Assembly: GCA_022842465.1 (NCBI GenBank)
Contig: JALHPN010000050.1
Location: 1-45,380, forward strand
Origin: Polyangiaceae bacterium
GTDB taxonomy: Bacteria; Myxococcota_A; Polyangia; Polyangiales; Polyangiaceae
Reading direction: 5' to 3'
Length of the DNA stretch: 45,380 nucleotides
Position 1 is the stretch's first letter, and the number at the start of each line of letters is the position of its first letter. Positions 23,756 to 31,881 of the stretch are shown piece after piece. A model generated the notes under the pieces. That model saw only the letters and a program-made list of their open reading frames with translations, did no database searches and was not told the DNA's origin. The position numbers were made by a program, and so were the translations under genes.

Positions 23756-24467
23756 GCTCGGCGATCGCGCGCTCGAGGTCGGCGCGGCGCCCGATCGGAT
23801 CGGCGAAGACGTCGAAGCCTCCGCCCTGGTCCGCTTGGATGCGTACGTAGGCGCTCACGACGCCGACCACGTCGCCGCGTCCGTCGACGAGGGGGCCGCC
23901 CGAGTCGCCGGGGCACGCGTGGTAGCTCGCGTCGCCCCAGGCGAACGTAGCCTTGCGCTTGTCCTCCGCGAGGCCGGAGGTGAAGACGCTGCCAGGCTGC
24001 GAGGGGACGAGTGGCGTGGGGCGCGCCGTGCAGCCGTAGCCGTACATGGTGACGCTGGCGCCGCGGACGGGCGCGGCGGAGGCGATCGCGAGAGGGCGGG
24101 CGACCTCGCCGGGGACGACGTCTCGGAGGCGGACCAGCGCGAGGTCGTCCTCGCCGGTGTCGTCGCCGAACGTGCGGACGAGGTCGGCGCGGTAGGCGCG
24201 CGAGCCCTCCGCGCGATCGACCGTGAAGGAGACGTCGGCGAGGGGACCGCTCCGGTGCGCGAAGCAGTGGGAGGCGGTGAGGACGACGTTCCCCGCGACG
24301 AGGGTGCCGGTGCAGTCGTCGATCCGGCCGACCTCGGGCCGCTCGTTCGTGGCGCTCGCGCCCGAGACGACGGCGCTCTCGGACGCGCCCTCGGCCTCGA
24401 CGCGCACGTCCCCGCAGCCCGCCGCGAGAGAGCCGACGACGGCAGCCGCGACGAGCGCTCGACGCAT
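23742..24467 (-). CDS. Trypsin-like serine protease lipoprotein (S1 family)
   Basis: A 241-aa protein. The signal ends with lipobox AAGC (Cys 18). The catalytic triad is intact: His in VLTASHCF, Asp in DDLALVRL, and Ser in CPGDSGGPLV. Cys pairs typical of trypsin folds are present (DDCTG with ASHC; YGYGC with HACPG). There is a short pro-like stretch between the lipid Cys and the VGRIDDCTG start, which lacks a clean I-V-G-G activation site. It is convergent with the upstream plus-strand gene (14-nt overlap). The secreted protease may act on surface or prey proteins, as is common in predatory myxobacteria; the target is not known. Confidence 0.9.
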   Translation of the reverse strand: MRRALVAAAVVGSLAAGCGDVRVEAEGASESAVVSGASATNERPEVGRIDDCTGTLVAGNVVLTASHCFAHRSGPLADVSFTVDRAEGSRAYRADLVRTFGDDTGEDDLALVRLRDVVPGEVARPLAIASAAPVRGASVTMYGYGCTARPTPLVPSQPGSVFTSGLAEDKRKATFAWGDASYHACPGDSGGPLVDGRGDVVGVVSAYVRIQADQGGGFDVFADPIGRRADLERAIAELSSR

Positions 24468-24473
24468 CCCCTC

Positions 24474-24479
24474 GGGCTA
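24474..24479 (-). promoter_or_regulatory. TAGCCC -10-like box, 6 nt before start
   Basis: On the minus strand TAGCCC is followed by GAGGGG and then the ATG at 24467. The GAGGGG abuts the start codon, too close for a working Shine-Dalgarno sequence, so a leaderless start is the simpler reading. Confidence 0.3.
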
Positions 24480-24518
24480 GCACCGGTTATCCGACATGCA
24501 CGCACTTTCCATGACATT

Positions 24519-24539
24519 CCGGGGGACGCGTGCCCCCGG
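24519..24539. repeat. Inverted repeat in the cysK upstream region
   Basis: CCGGGGG (24519-24525) and CCCCCGG (24533-24539) form a seven-base stem around ACGCGTG, in the 106-nt gap between the divergent protease gene and cysK. It could be an operator or a leader hairpin 34 nt before the cysK start. I see no T-tract, so it is probably not a terminator. Confidence 0.35.
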
Positions 24540-24573
24540 GACCCTTGGTCGAGCATCTGTTACGCAGAACGTC

Positions 24574-25560
24574 ATGGCTCGAATCTTCGAGGACAATTCC
24601 CGCAGCATCGGCCGGACGCCCCTCGTCCGGCTCACCCGCGTCACGGGCGGCGCCTCCGCCACCGTCCTCGCGAAGATCGAGGGCCGGAATCCCGCGTACT
24701 CGGTGAAGTGTCGCATCGGCGCCGGCATGGTCTGGGACGCCGAGGAGCGCGGGCTCCTCACGAAGGGAAAGACCATCCTCGAAGCGACGAGCGGCAACAC
24801 GGGCATCGCCCTCGCCTTCGCCGCGGCCTCGCGCGGCTACCCGTGCGTCCTCACGATGCCGGAGACGATGAGCCTCGAGCGCCGCAAGGTCCTCGTCGCG
24901 TTCGGCGCCACCCTCGTCCTGACCCCGGGCCCTCTCGGCATGAAGGGCGCGATCGCGAAGGCGGAGGAGCTCGCGAAGGCGTCACCGGACCTCTACGTCC
25001 TGATGCGGCAGTTCGACAACCCCGCGAACCCGCTCGTCCACGAGCGCACGACGGGACCCGAGATCTGGGAGGACACCGACGGCGAGGTCGACGTGCTCGT
25101 CGCAGGGGTCGGGACCGGCGGGACGCTCACGGGCGTGTCCCGCTACTTCGAGACGGTGAAGAAGAAGCCGCTCTTCTCCGTCGCGGTCGAGCCGACCCAC
25201 TCGCCGGTCATCACGCAGACCCTCGCCGGCGAGACGCTCACGCCGAGCCCGCACAAGATCCAGGGCGTCGGCGCGGGCTTCGTTCCGAAGAACCTCGATC
25301 TGTCGCTGGTCGACGCGGTCGAGCGCGTCTCGAACGACGAGGCGATCGAGATGGCGCGGCGCCTCGCGCGTGAGGAGGGCATCCTCTGCGGGATCTCGTG
25401 CGGCGCGGCCACCGTGGCTGCCGTCCGCGTGGCGCAAGATCCCGCGATGACGGGGAAGACCATCGTCGTGGTCTTGCCGGATGCGGGCGAACGGTACCTC
25501 TCCAGCGCGCTCTTCGAAGGCATGTTCGCCGACGTGGAGAAGGCGAAGGCCGCGGGCTGA
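24574..25560 (+). CDS. cysK: Cysteine synthase A (O-acetylserine sulfhydrylase)
   Basis: A 328-aa PLP enzyme that makes cysteine from O-acetylserine and sulfide in the cytoplasm. Seen: [17 protein letters not shown] at the N-terminus, [11 protein letters not shown] with the PLP Lys45, ATSGNTG (residues 71-77) for substrate binding, [10 protein letters not shown] for the phosphate, and PDAGERYLS near the end. The SVKCR form and the length point to the CysK type rather than CysM or cystathionine beta-synthase. Start ATG 24574 aligns with the family start; an upstream in-frame ATG at 24496 would add 26 residues that do not resemble the family. The serine acetyltransferase gene starts two bases after the stop. 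Confidence 0.96.
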   Translation: MARIFEDNSRSIGRTPLVRLTRVTGGASATVLAKIEGRNPAYSVKCRIGAGMVWDAEERGLLTKGKTILEATSGNTGIALAFAAASRGYPCVLTMPETMSLERRKVLVAFGATLVLTPGPLGMKGAIAKAEELAKASPDLYVLMRQFDNPANPLVHERTTGPEIWEDTDGEVDVLVAGVGTGGTLTGVSRYFETVKKKPLFSVAVEPTHSPVITQTLAGETLTPSPHKIQGVGAGFVPKNLDLSLVDAVERVSNDEAIEMARRLAREEGILCGISCGAATVAAVRVAQDPAMTGKTIVVVLPDAGERYLSSALFEGMFADVEKAKAAG

Positions 25561-25562
25561 CC

Positions 25563-26519
25563 ATGGCGACCGCGAAGGAAGACGACCTGAACGACGTCAT
25601 CGAGGCGCTCGCCGAGAGCTACCGGACGGACGCGCGCGGGGCCCGCATCGGCCGGCAGGTCCTCCCGTCACGCGAAGCGACCATCGAGATCCTCGAGCTC
25701 GCCTTCCAGATCTTCTACCCCGGCATCTACGGCCGGCAGGACCTCGAGGAGGAGGAGCTCCGCTTCCACCTCGGGAACCTCGTCGCGACCTTCCGGGCGA
25801 AGCTCGCGCGGCAGCTGGAGCTCTCGCTCTGCTATGGCGCCGAGCAGGAAGGCCTCGCCGCGAACGCCGAGAGCTGCGGGCGACACGCGAAGAAGGTCGC
25901 CACCATGCTCGTCGCGAAGCTCCCGCGCCTCCGCGCGATGCTCGTCGCGGACGCGCAAGCCGCCTACGACGGCGACCCTGCCGCCTCGAGCCTCGACGAG
26001 GTCGTGCTCGCCTACCCGGGCCTCCGCGCGGTCACGGTGCACCGGCTGGCGCACGAGCTCTACGTGATGGGCGTCCCGATCCTCCCCCGGATCATGAGCG
26101 AGTGGGCGCACGCGGAGACGGGCGCGGACATCCACCCTGGGGCGCGCATCGGCGCGAGCTTCTTCGTCGACCACGCGACGGGCGTGGTCGTGGGCGAGAC
26201 GAGCGACATCGGCGATCACGTGAAGCTCTATCAGGGCGTCACGCTCGGCGCGCTCTCGCACCCGCGCGACGAGCAGGGCCGCGTGATCCGGAACACGAAG
26301 CGCCACCCCACGGTCGAGGACGGCGCGACCCTCTACGCCAACGCCACCGTGCTGGGGGGATCGACGATCATAGGGTCGGAGAGCATCGTGGGCGGCTCCG
26401 TCTTCCTCACGAAGTCGGTCCCGAAGCGCTCGCGAGTGGCCCTGAAGCCGCCGGAGCTCCGCGTGGTCGAGAGCACGGGGACCGGCGACGAGGAGTACCC
26501 GATGGAGTTCGAGATCTGA
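25563..26519 (+). CDS. cysE: Serine O-acetyltransferase
   Basis: A 318-aa enzyme making O-acetylserine from serine and acetyl-CoA, the step before CysK. The C-terminal half is a left-handed beta-helix of hexapeptide repeats: ADIHPGARIG, FFVDHATGVVVGETSDIGDHVKLYQGV cut by turns, and HPTVEDGATLY. The catalytic His and Asp lie in DIHPGA and FVDHATG. The N-terminal helical half is of the longer EpsC/plant-like type. The protein ends in EYPMEFEI; a C-terminal Ile is the residue that inserts into the CysK active site in the cysteine synthase complex. The ATG is two bases after the cysK stop. Confidence 0.95.
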   Translation: MATAKEDDLNDVIEALAESYRTDARGARIGRQVLPSREATIEILELAFQIFYPGIYGRQDLEEEELRFHLGNLVATFRAKLARQLELSLCYGAEQEGLAANAESCGRHAKKVATMLVAKLPRLRAMLVADAQAAYDGDPAASSLDEVVLAYPGLRAVTVHRLAHELYVMGVPILPRIMSEWAHAETGADIHPGARIGASFFVDHATGVVVGETSDIGDHVKLYQGVTLGALSHPRDEQGRVIRNTKRHPTVEDGATLYANATVLGGSTIIGSESIVGGSVFLTKSVPKRSRVALKPPELRVVESTGTGDEEYPMEFEI

Positions 26520-26524
26520 CGCGG

Positions 26525-27241
26525 ATGTTCCACCCCGACGGACCTTCCCTCGCGGAGCTCCTCCGGCAGGCGCTCACGACGACGGAGCGCGGCTACGATC
26601 TCCTCGCCCCGAAGTTCGACCACACGCCCTTCCGGACCCCGGAGCCGATCCTCGAAGGCGCCGCACGCCTCGTCGGAGGCCCGCGCTCGATCCGGAGCGC
26701 GCTCGACGTCTGCTGCGGGACGGGCGCCGGGCTCCGGCACCTGCGGCCGCTCTGCACCGAGCGCGTGGTGGGGCTCGACTTCAGCGCCGGCATGCTCGCC
26801 GAGGCGCGGAAGAAGCTCGAGGGCGCGCCCGGCGACGCCGAGGTCGAGCTCGTCCGCGGGGACGCGTTCGCGATGGACTTCGAGGCGGAGCTCGACGTCG
26901 TCACCTGCTTCGGCGCCCTCGGGCACGTGACCGCGAGAGACGAGGATCGCTTCGTCGCGGGGATCGCGCGAGCGCTCGTCCCCGGCGGGCGCTTCGTCTT
27001 TGCGACAGGTACGCGGCCGGCGCCGACCTCCGCTGCCTTCTGGATGGCGCACGGGTTCAACGCCGTCATGCACGCGCGGAACCGGCTCGTGTCGCCGCCG
27101 TTCGTCATGTTCTACCTCACGTTCCTCTGGCCGGAGGTACGCCCGCTGCTCGAGCGACACGGCTTCACGTGCGAGGCCACCGCGGGCGCGTGCGAGAAGC
27201 CCTGGGAGCGCGCGCTGATCGTCGTGGCGACGAAGCGCTAG
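26525..27241 (+). CDS. SAM-dependent methyltransferase
   Basis: A 238-aa class I methyltransferase. Motif I is LDVCCGTGAGL (about residues 60-70), followed by VVGLDFSAGMLAEARKKL (motif II), VRGDAFAMDF and VTCFGALGHV, then ALVPGGRFVF. The substrate is not evident; the closest general pattern is the small-molecule (UbiE/Methyltransf_11/25) group. ATG 26525 follows the cysE stop by five bases, so it is probably in the cysteine operon. Its TAG stop shares the CTAG tetranucleotide with the TAG stop of the convergent lipoprotein gene. Confidence 0.88.
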   Translation: MFHPDGPSLAELLRQALTTTERGYDLLAPKFDHTPFRTPEPILEGAARLVGGPRSIRSALDVCCGTGAGLRHLRPLCTERVVGLDFSAGMLAEARKKLEGAPGDAEVELVRGDAFAMDFEAELDVVTCFGALGHVTARDEDRFVAGIARALVPGGRFVFATGTRPAPTSAAFWMAHGFNAVMHARNRLVSPPFVMFYLTFLWPEVRPLLERHGFTCEATAGACEKPWERALIVVATKR

Positions 27242-28083
27242 AACGTCGCCGCCGGCGCGCCGTCCTTGCACACCTTCGTGGTGCGGACGTCGAAGTCGAC
27301 GAGGTTCCCGAGCACCAGCGAGACGTAGAGGTCCGCCTCGGACGTCAGCGAGGCGATCCGGAACTCGCGCCAGAGGCCGTAGAAGTGGAGCGTCTTGCCG
27401 GGCGTGCGCTCCCAGTAGAGCTCGATCTGGTAGTCCTGGTTGAACTCCGCGTCGCCCGCGGTCGAGAACTTCGCGGGCGCGTTCAGGTACGTCCGCGCGA
27501 GGAGGACATCCTTGCCGTCGGGCGCGGCGCCCGGGACGCGACGCGCGCCGCCCGACAGCGTGGCGACGTACGTGTTGCCGATCGCGCTCGCCTGGTACTC
27601 CGTCGTCCACGTCGCCGTGGGGACCTTTCGCGCGAGGAAGTCCTGCACGTTCGAGGTGTAGGTCCGCGTGTAGCTGTCGTAGAGCTTCGGGTAGATCTCG
27701 GTCTGGTTCTTCGCGACGACGAGCTTCTCGATCTGGTCGAGCGGGCACTCGAGCTCCGGCGCCACCAGCATGCCTTGCGGGATGGTCGGGTCGCGCGCGT
27801 CGAGGCCCACGGCGCGGAGCTCGGTGGGCGTCAGATCTCCGATCTTCAGCTTCAGCGGGCGCTCCGACGTGAGCGCCTCCGCGCGCCCGAGCACCCCCTC
27901 GAGATCGGCGACGGCCCGCTTCACGGCGTCGTCCGGCTTGTCGTACGCGTTCCATACCGCGCGCGCCTGGCCCGTGACCTCCTCGGAGCCCTGCTCCGGA
28001 TCGTCCTGCGAGAGGGAGTCGAGCGTGCCGAAGTCACAGCCCGTGACGCACGCGAGAGCGACGAGGCCGAGGAGACGACGCAT
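27238..28083 (-). CDS. Hypothetical lipoprotein
   Basis: A 281-aa protein starting at ATG 28083 (MRRLLGLVALACVTGC) with lipobox VTGC at residue 16. The mature part begins with an acidic stretch (SQDDPEQGSEE) and then has mixed helices and strands; LECPLDQIEKLVVAKNQTEIY and FYGLWREFRIASLTSEADLYVS (broken here) are notable hydrophobic stretches. One Cys pair is possible between residues 118 and 272. No family recognised. A TATACG box lies eight bases before the ATG. It ends convergently against the methyltransferase gene, sharing four bases. Confidence 0.8.
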   Translation of the reverse strand: MRRLLGLVALACVTGCDFGTLDSLSQDDPEQGSEEVTGQARAVWNAYDKPDDAVKRAVADLEGVLGRAEALTSERPLKLKIGDLTPTELRAVGLDARDPTIPQGMLVAPELECPLDQIEKLVVAKNQTEIYPKLYDSYTRTYTSNVQDFLARKVPTATWTTEYQASAIGNTYVATLSGGARRVPGAAPDGKDVLLARTYLNAPAKFSTAGDAEFNQDYQIELYWERTPGKTLHFYGLWREFRIASLTSEADLYVSLVLGNLVDFDVRTTKVCKDGAPAATF

Positions 28084-28153
28084 CGGGTTCGCGTATACCA
28101 CAGGGCCTGTCTCTCTCCCCTCCTCCGCCCGATTCGAGTAAGGAGGGCGGGCG

Positions 28154-28921
28154 ATGCGACGCGACCGGAGAGCGCGCGAGGGGAGGGGCGGCGTCGCGAT
28201 CGTCGCGAGCCTCGCGTTCTGTGCGGCGATCGGCGCGGCGCGGAGCGCGCGCGCCCAACCCGAGCCTCCGACCGCGGACTCGAGTCCGCCGACGCTCGCC
28301 GACGCGCCGGAGACGCCCGCGGCGACGCAGCCCGTCGCCCCTGGCGCGGAGACGGAGGCGCCGAAGGTCGAGGCGAAGCCGACGCCTCCGGCGAGCGCCG
28401 CCGGCCGCTGGCGCTTCACCGCGATGCTCGGCGTCGTGTCGCTCCCGCGCGTCCTCGCGCTCGAGCCGATGGGCCGGTACCGGCGCAGAGACGACCCGCG
28501 ATGGGACCTCTTCTCCCTCGGCGGATCGATCGAGTACCTGCCGCCTGGCATCGCCGAGTTCGGCGGTCCGAAGCTCTCGTGGATGCAGCTCGGGGTCGAG
28601 GGCCGCTGGTTCCCCTGGCGCTTCCTCTTCGTCGGGCTCCGCGCCGGCTGGCAGTTCGTGCGCGCCGACTCCGAGAAGTTCGGGAGCGAGGTCGACTACG
28701 TGTCGAGCGGCCTCTTCTTCGGGCCGAAGGTGGGTGCGCTCTACACGTTCACGTCGGGGCTCACGATCGGGGGGGATCTCGGCGTCACCGTCCCCGTCGC
28801 CTCGAAGACCACGCTCGAGTCGGACGGGACGACGGACGCCGGCGCGCGCAAGGTCGTGAACACGTTCGGGGACTTCGTGATGCCCACGCTCGGGCTCTTC
28901 CGCATCGGCTACACGTTCTAG
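28154..28921 (+). CDS. Predicted outer-membrane beta-barrel protein
   Basis: A 255-aa protein. AAGGAGG lies seven bases upstream of ATG 28154, the best Shine-Dalgarno sequence in the window. A signal peptide ends near ARA|QP. Residues 35-82 form a Pro/Ala/Glu-rich linker, and residues 85-255 form about eight amphipathic strands (WRFTAMLGVVSL, FLFVGLRAGWQFV, GLTIGGDLGVTVPV) ending in the terminal aromatic GYTF typical of outer-membrane barrels. Likely an eight-stranded barrel; substrate or partner unknown. Confidence 0.78.
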   Translation: MRRDRRAREGRGGVAIVASLAFCAAIGAARSARAQPEPPTADSSPPTLADAPETPAATQPVAPGAETEAPKVEAKPTPPASAAGRWRFTAMLGVVSLPRVLALEPMGRYRRRDDPRWDLFSLGGSIEYLPPGIAEFGGPKLSWMQLGVEGRWFPWRFLFVGLRAGWQFVRADSEKFGSEVDYVSSGLFFGPKVGALYTFTSGLTIGGDLGVTVPVASKTTLESDGTTDAGARKVVNTFGDFVMPTLGLFRIGYTF

Positions 28922-28973
28922 GGCGTCCGCCGGTCTCGCATTCGCCAGGAATGGAGATAAGAGAGGGGCGCCC

Positions 28974-31478
28974 ATGAACCCCACGAAGGCACCCGAGGTC
29001 CTCGCGCCCGCCGGCGACCGCGACGCGATGGAGGCGGCCGTTCGCGCGGGGGCGGATGCGGTGTACTTCGGCCTGCAGGGCATGAACGCGCGGGCGCGCG
29101 CGACGAACTTCGACGCGGCCGAGCTCGGAAGGACGCTCGCGTACCTCCACGAGCACGGGGTGAAGGGCTACGTGACGCTCAACACGCTCGTGTTCGACGA
29201 GGAGCTCGCGTCCGTCGAGGCCGCCGTCCGGGCGTGCGCGGAGGCCGGGGTCGACGCGGTCATCGTCCAGGATCTCGGCGTCGCTCGCCTCGTACGCGCC
29301 GTCGCTCCCGAGCTGCCGATCCACGCCTCGACCCAGATGACGTGCACGGACGCGGCGTCCGTCGAGCTCGCGCGAGAGCTCGGGGCGTCACGCGTGATCC
29401 TGGCGCGCGAGCTCTCGATCGCCGATCTCCACGCCGTGCGCGCGGGGACGGACGTCGAGATCGAGGTGTTCGTCCACGGCGCCCTCTGCATCTCCTACTC
29501 GGGGCAGTGCCTCACGAGCGAGGCGATCGGCGGGAGGAGCGCGAACCGAGGCGCATGCGCGCAAGCGTGCAGGCTTCCCTACGAGCTCGTCGTCGACGGC
29601 GCTCCGGTCGACACGGCCGACAAGGCCTTCCTCCTCTCGCCCGAGGACCTCGAGTCGTCCGCCCTCGTCCCCGAGCTGCTCCGCACGGGCGTGTCGTCGC
29701 TGAAGATCGAGGGGCGCCTCAAGGGTCCCGAGTACGTCGCGGCGACGACGCGCCTCTACCGGCGCGCGGTCGACGCCGCCGTCTCTGGTGCAGCGCCGCC
29801 GAGCGAGAGCGAGCGACGCGCGGCGCTCCAGACCTTCACCCGCGGCTCCGGGCCCGGCTTCTTCCCGGGCGTCGACCACCAGCGGCTCGTCGAGGGGCGC
29901 GCGTGCGATCATCGCGGTCTCCTCCTCGGCACCGTCCTCGGGCGCGAGAAGAGCCGCGGCAAGACGTGGCTCGTGGTCGAGCTCGCGGAGCACGTCGCGC
30001 GCGGCGACGGCCTCCTCGTCGAGGGCGGATGGGGCGGCGAAGGCGAGGTCGGCGGGCGGGTCTGGGCGATCGAGGCCTCCGGCAAGGAGGTGACCGCGGC
30101 GCGCTCCGGCACGAAGGTCTCCGTGTGGCTCGGGCCCGACGTGGCCGTCTCCGAGGCGGTGACGGCGACGACGAGCCTCGGCGCCCGCCGCGTGTTCAAG
30201 TCGAGCGCTCCGCACGACGACAAGAAGGTCCTCGCGGAGGTGACGGCGAGCCCCCGGCGCGTACGGATCGATCTCCGGATCGAGGGAGAGCTCGGCGCCC
30301 CGTTCGTCCTCGAGGGTCGCACGGCTTCCGGAGACCGCGCGCGCATCGTGGGCGATGCGCCGGTCGAGGAGGCTCGCAACGCCGCGCTCGACGAGGCAAC
30401 GCTCCGGGACAAGCTCGGTCGCCTCGGCGACTCGCCTTTCGAGCTCGGCGCGCTCGACGTCGCGCTCCCGCCCGGGTCGATCCTCCCCCTCTCGGCCCTG
30501 AACCGAGCGAGGAGGGCCCTCGTGACGGCCCTCGGGGCCCACGCCTCGCGCTCGCACCGCACGACCGACGCGCGCCACGCCGATCTCCTCGCGCGGGCGA
30601 CCCCGCCGGATCGCGCGCCGCCGCCGCCCGGCCTCTTCGTCCTCTGCCGCACCCACGAACAGGCCGAGGCCGCGATCGAGGCCGGCGCCGCCGGCGTGTA
30701 CCTCGATTTTCTCGAGCTCACCGGGACGGGCGAGTCGCTGCGGGCGCTCCGCGCGAAGGGCGCCTACGTCGGCGTCGCGCCGCCGCGGATCCGCAAGCCG
30801 GGGGAGGAGAAGATCGACCGCTACATCGCGTCGCTCGCGCCGGACGCCGTCCTCGTCCGCGGGCTCGGCGCGCTCCGTGAGCTCGCGAGCCAGGCGAGCG
30901 CAAGACCTCGCCACGCGATCGGCGACTTCTCCCTCAACGTGACGAACAAGCTGACCGCGCACGAGGTCCTGTCCCGTGGTCTCGTCGCGTTCACGCCGTC
31001 CTTCGACCTCGACGGGGCCCAGCTCCTCGCGCTCGTTCGCTCGCCCTTCGGCGCCTGGGCGGAGGTCGTCCTCCACCACCCGATGGCCCTCTTCCACATG
31101 GAACACTGCGCGATCGCCGCGCTCCTCTCGGAGGGGAAGGACTACCGGACGTGCGGGCGCCCGTGTGATCGCCACAAGGTGTCGCTCCGCGATCGGGCGG
31201 GCATGGACCACCCGGTCGAGGCCGACGTCGGCTGCCGCAACACCGTCTTCCACGCCCGACCGCAGAGCGCCGCGCAGCTCCTCCCCGAGCTCGCGGCCGC
31301 CGGCGTCCGCCGCCACCGCCTCGAGCTCGTGCGCGAGACGGCGGCCGATGTCACGCGCCTCGTCGCGGCCTACGCGAGGGCGATCGCCGATCCGTCGCGC
31401 GCGGGCGAGGTCTGGAAGGATCTCCGCGCCGACGGCGGCTACGGCGTCGTGAAGGGCTCGCTCCGCGTCGTCCCCTGA
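28974..31478 (+). CDS. U32-family protein, long form (RlhA/YhbU-like)
   Basis: An 834-aa protein. The N-terminal ~430 residues match the U32 core: PEVLAPAGDRDAMEAAV, GADAVYFGL, GYVTLNTLVFD, HASTQMT and EVFVHGALCISYSG. The Cys cluster CLTSEAIGGRSANRGACAQACR (about residues 172-197) and SSLKIEGRLKGPEYV follow. Related Escherichia coli proteins (RlhA, UbiU/UbiV, TrhP) are not proteases; they act in O2-independent RNA or quinone hydroxylation and some bind an iron-sulfur cluster through such Cys. The C-terminal ~230 residues look like a second, diverged U32 half (AAIEAGAAGVYLDF, ADVGCRNTVF) with its own Cys set (HMEHC, TCGRPCD). A role in hydroxylation of rRNA or tRNA is likely; the exact substrate is open. 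Confidence 0.88.
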   Translation: MNPTKAPEVLAPAGDRDAMEAAVRAGADAVYFGLQGMNARARATNFDAAELGRTLAYLHEHGVKGYVTLNTLVFDEELASVEAAVRACAEAGVDAVIVQDLGVARLVRAVAPELPIHASTQMTCTDAASVELARELGASRVILARELSIADLHAVRAGTDVEIEVFVHGALCISYSGQCLTSEAIGGRSANRGACAQACRLPYELVVDGAPVDTADKAFLLSPEDLESSALVPELLRTGVSSLKIEGRLKGPEYVAATTRLYRRAVDAAVSGAAPPSESERRAALQTFTRGSGPGFFPGVDHQRLVEGRACDHRGLLLGTVLGREKSRGKTWLVVELAEHVARGDGLLVEGGWGGEGEVGGRVWAIEASGKEVTAARSGTKVSVWLGPDVAVSEAVTATTSLGARRVFKSSAPHDDKKVLAEVTASPRRVRIDLRIEGELGAPFVLEGRTASGDRARIVGDAPVEEARNAALDEATLRDKLGRLGDSPFELGALDVALPPGSILPLSALNRARRALVTALGAHASRSHRTTDARHADLLARATPPDRAPPPPGLFVLCRTHEQAEAAIEAGAAGVYLDFLELTGTGESLRALRAKGAYVGVAPPRIRKPGEEKIDRYIASLAPDAVLVRGLGALRELASQASARPRHAIGDFSLNVTNKLTAHEVLSRGLVAFTPSFDLDGAQLLALVRSPFGAWAEVVLHHPMALFHMEHCAIAALLSEGKDYRTCGRPCDRHKVSLRDRAGMDHPVEADVGCRNTVFHARPQSAAQLLPELAAAGVRRHRLELVRETAADVTRLVAAYARAIADPSRAGEVWKDLRADGGYGVVKGSLRVVP

Positions 31479-31488
31479 CGCGGCGAGC

Positions 31489-31866
31489 TCAGACGGCGAC
31501 GTTCGTGAGCTTGCGGACGGCGAGGAGGAGGAGGTCGGGCCGGAACGGCTTCACGATCCATCCCTTCGCGCCGCGCTCCTTCGCGCGCTGGACGAGGTCT
31601 GGCGCCGCCTCGGTCGTGAGCATGATGAAGGTCATCCCCGCGCACCCGTGCCGCTCCCGCGCTTCGCGGACCATGTCGAGGCCGCCCATGTTCGGCATGT
31701 TCACGTCGCAGAGGACGAGCGCGGCGTCGCGATGGTCCTCGAGCTTCGCGAGGCCGTCGTGCCCGTCCTCGGCCTCGACCACGTCGTAGCCTGCGGCGGT
31801 GAGCGTGCTCCGGATGAGAACACGCGACGTGCGGGAGTCGTCGACGACGATGACCTTCTTACGCAT
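31489..31866 (-). CDS. Single-domain response regulator (CheY-like)
   Basis: A 125-aa receiver domain: VVDDSRTSR supplies the acidic pocket, Asp in LCDVNMPNMGG is the phosphorylation site, and MLTTEA and IVKPF hold the conserved Thr and Lys. No output domain. The gene starts 15 bases after the diguanylate cyclase gene stops, on the same strand, so the two are probably cotranscribed. It may act as a phosphate sink or bind a motor or signalling protein. Confidence 0.9.
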   Translation of the reverse strand: MRKKVIVVDDSRTSRVLIRSTLTAAGYDVVEAEDGHDGLAKLEDHRDAALVLCDVNMPNMGGLDMVREARERHGCAGMTFIMLTTEAAPDLVQRAKERGAKGWIVKPFRPDLLLLAVRKLTNVAV

Positions 31867-31881
31867 GCGATCTGCTCCCCT

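Noticed and set aside
29388..31316. 642-aa open frame on the minus strand
   Set aside because: Antisense to the U32 gene with its clear motifs; no domain in the minus frame.
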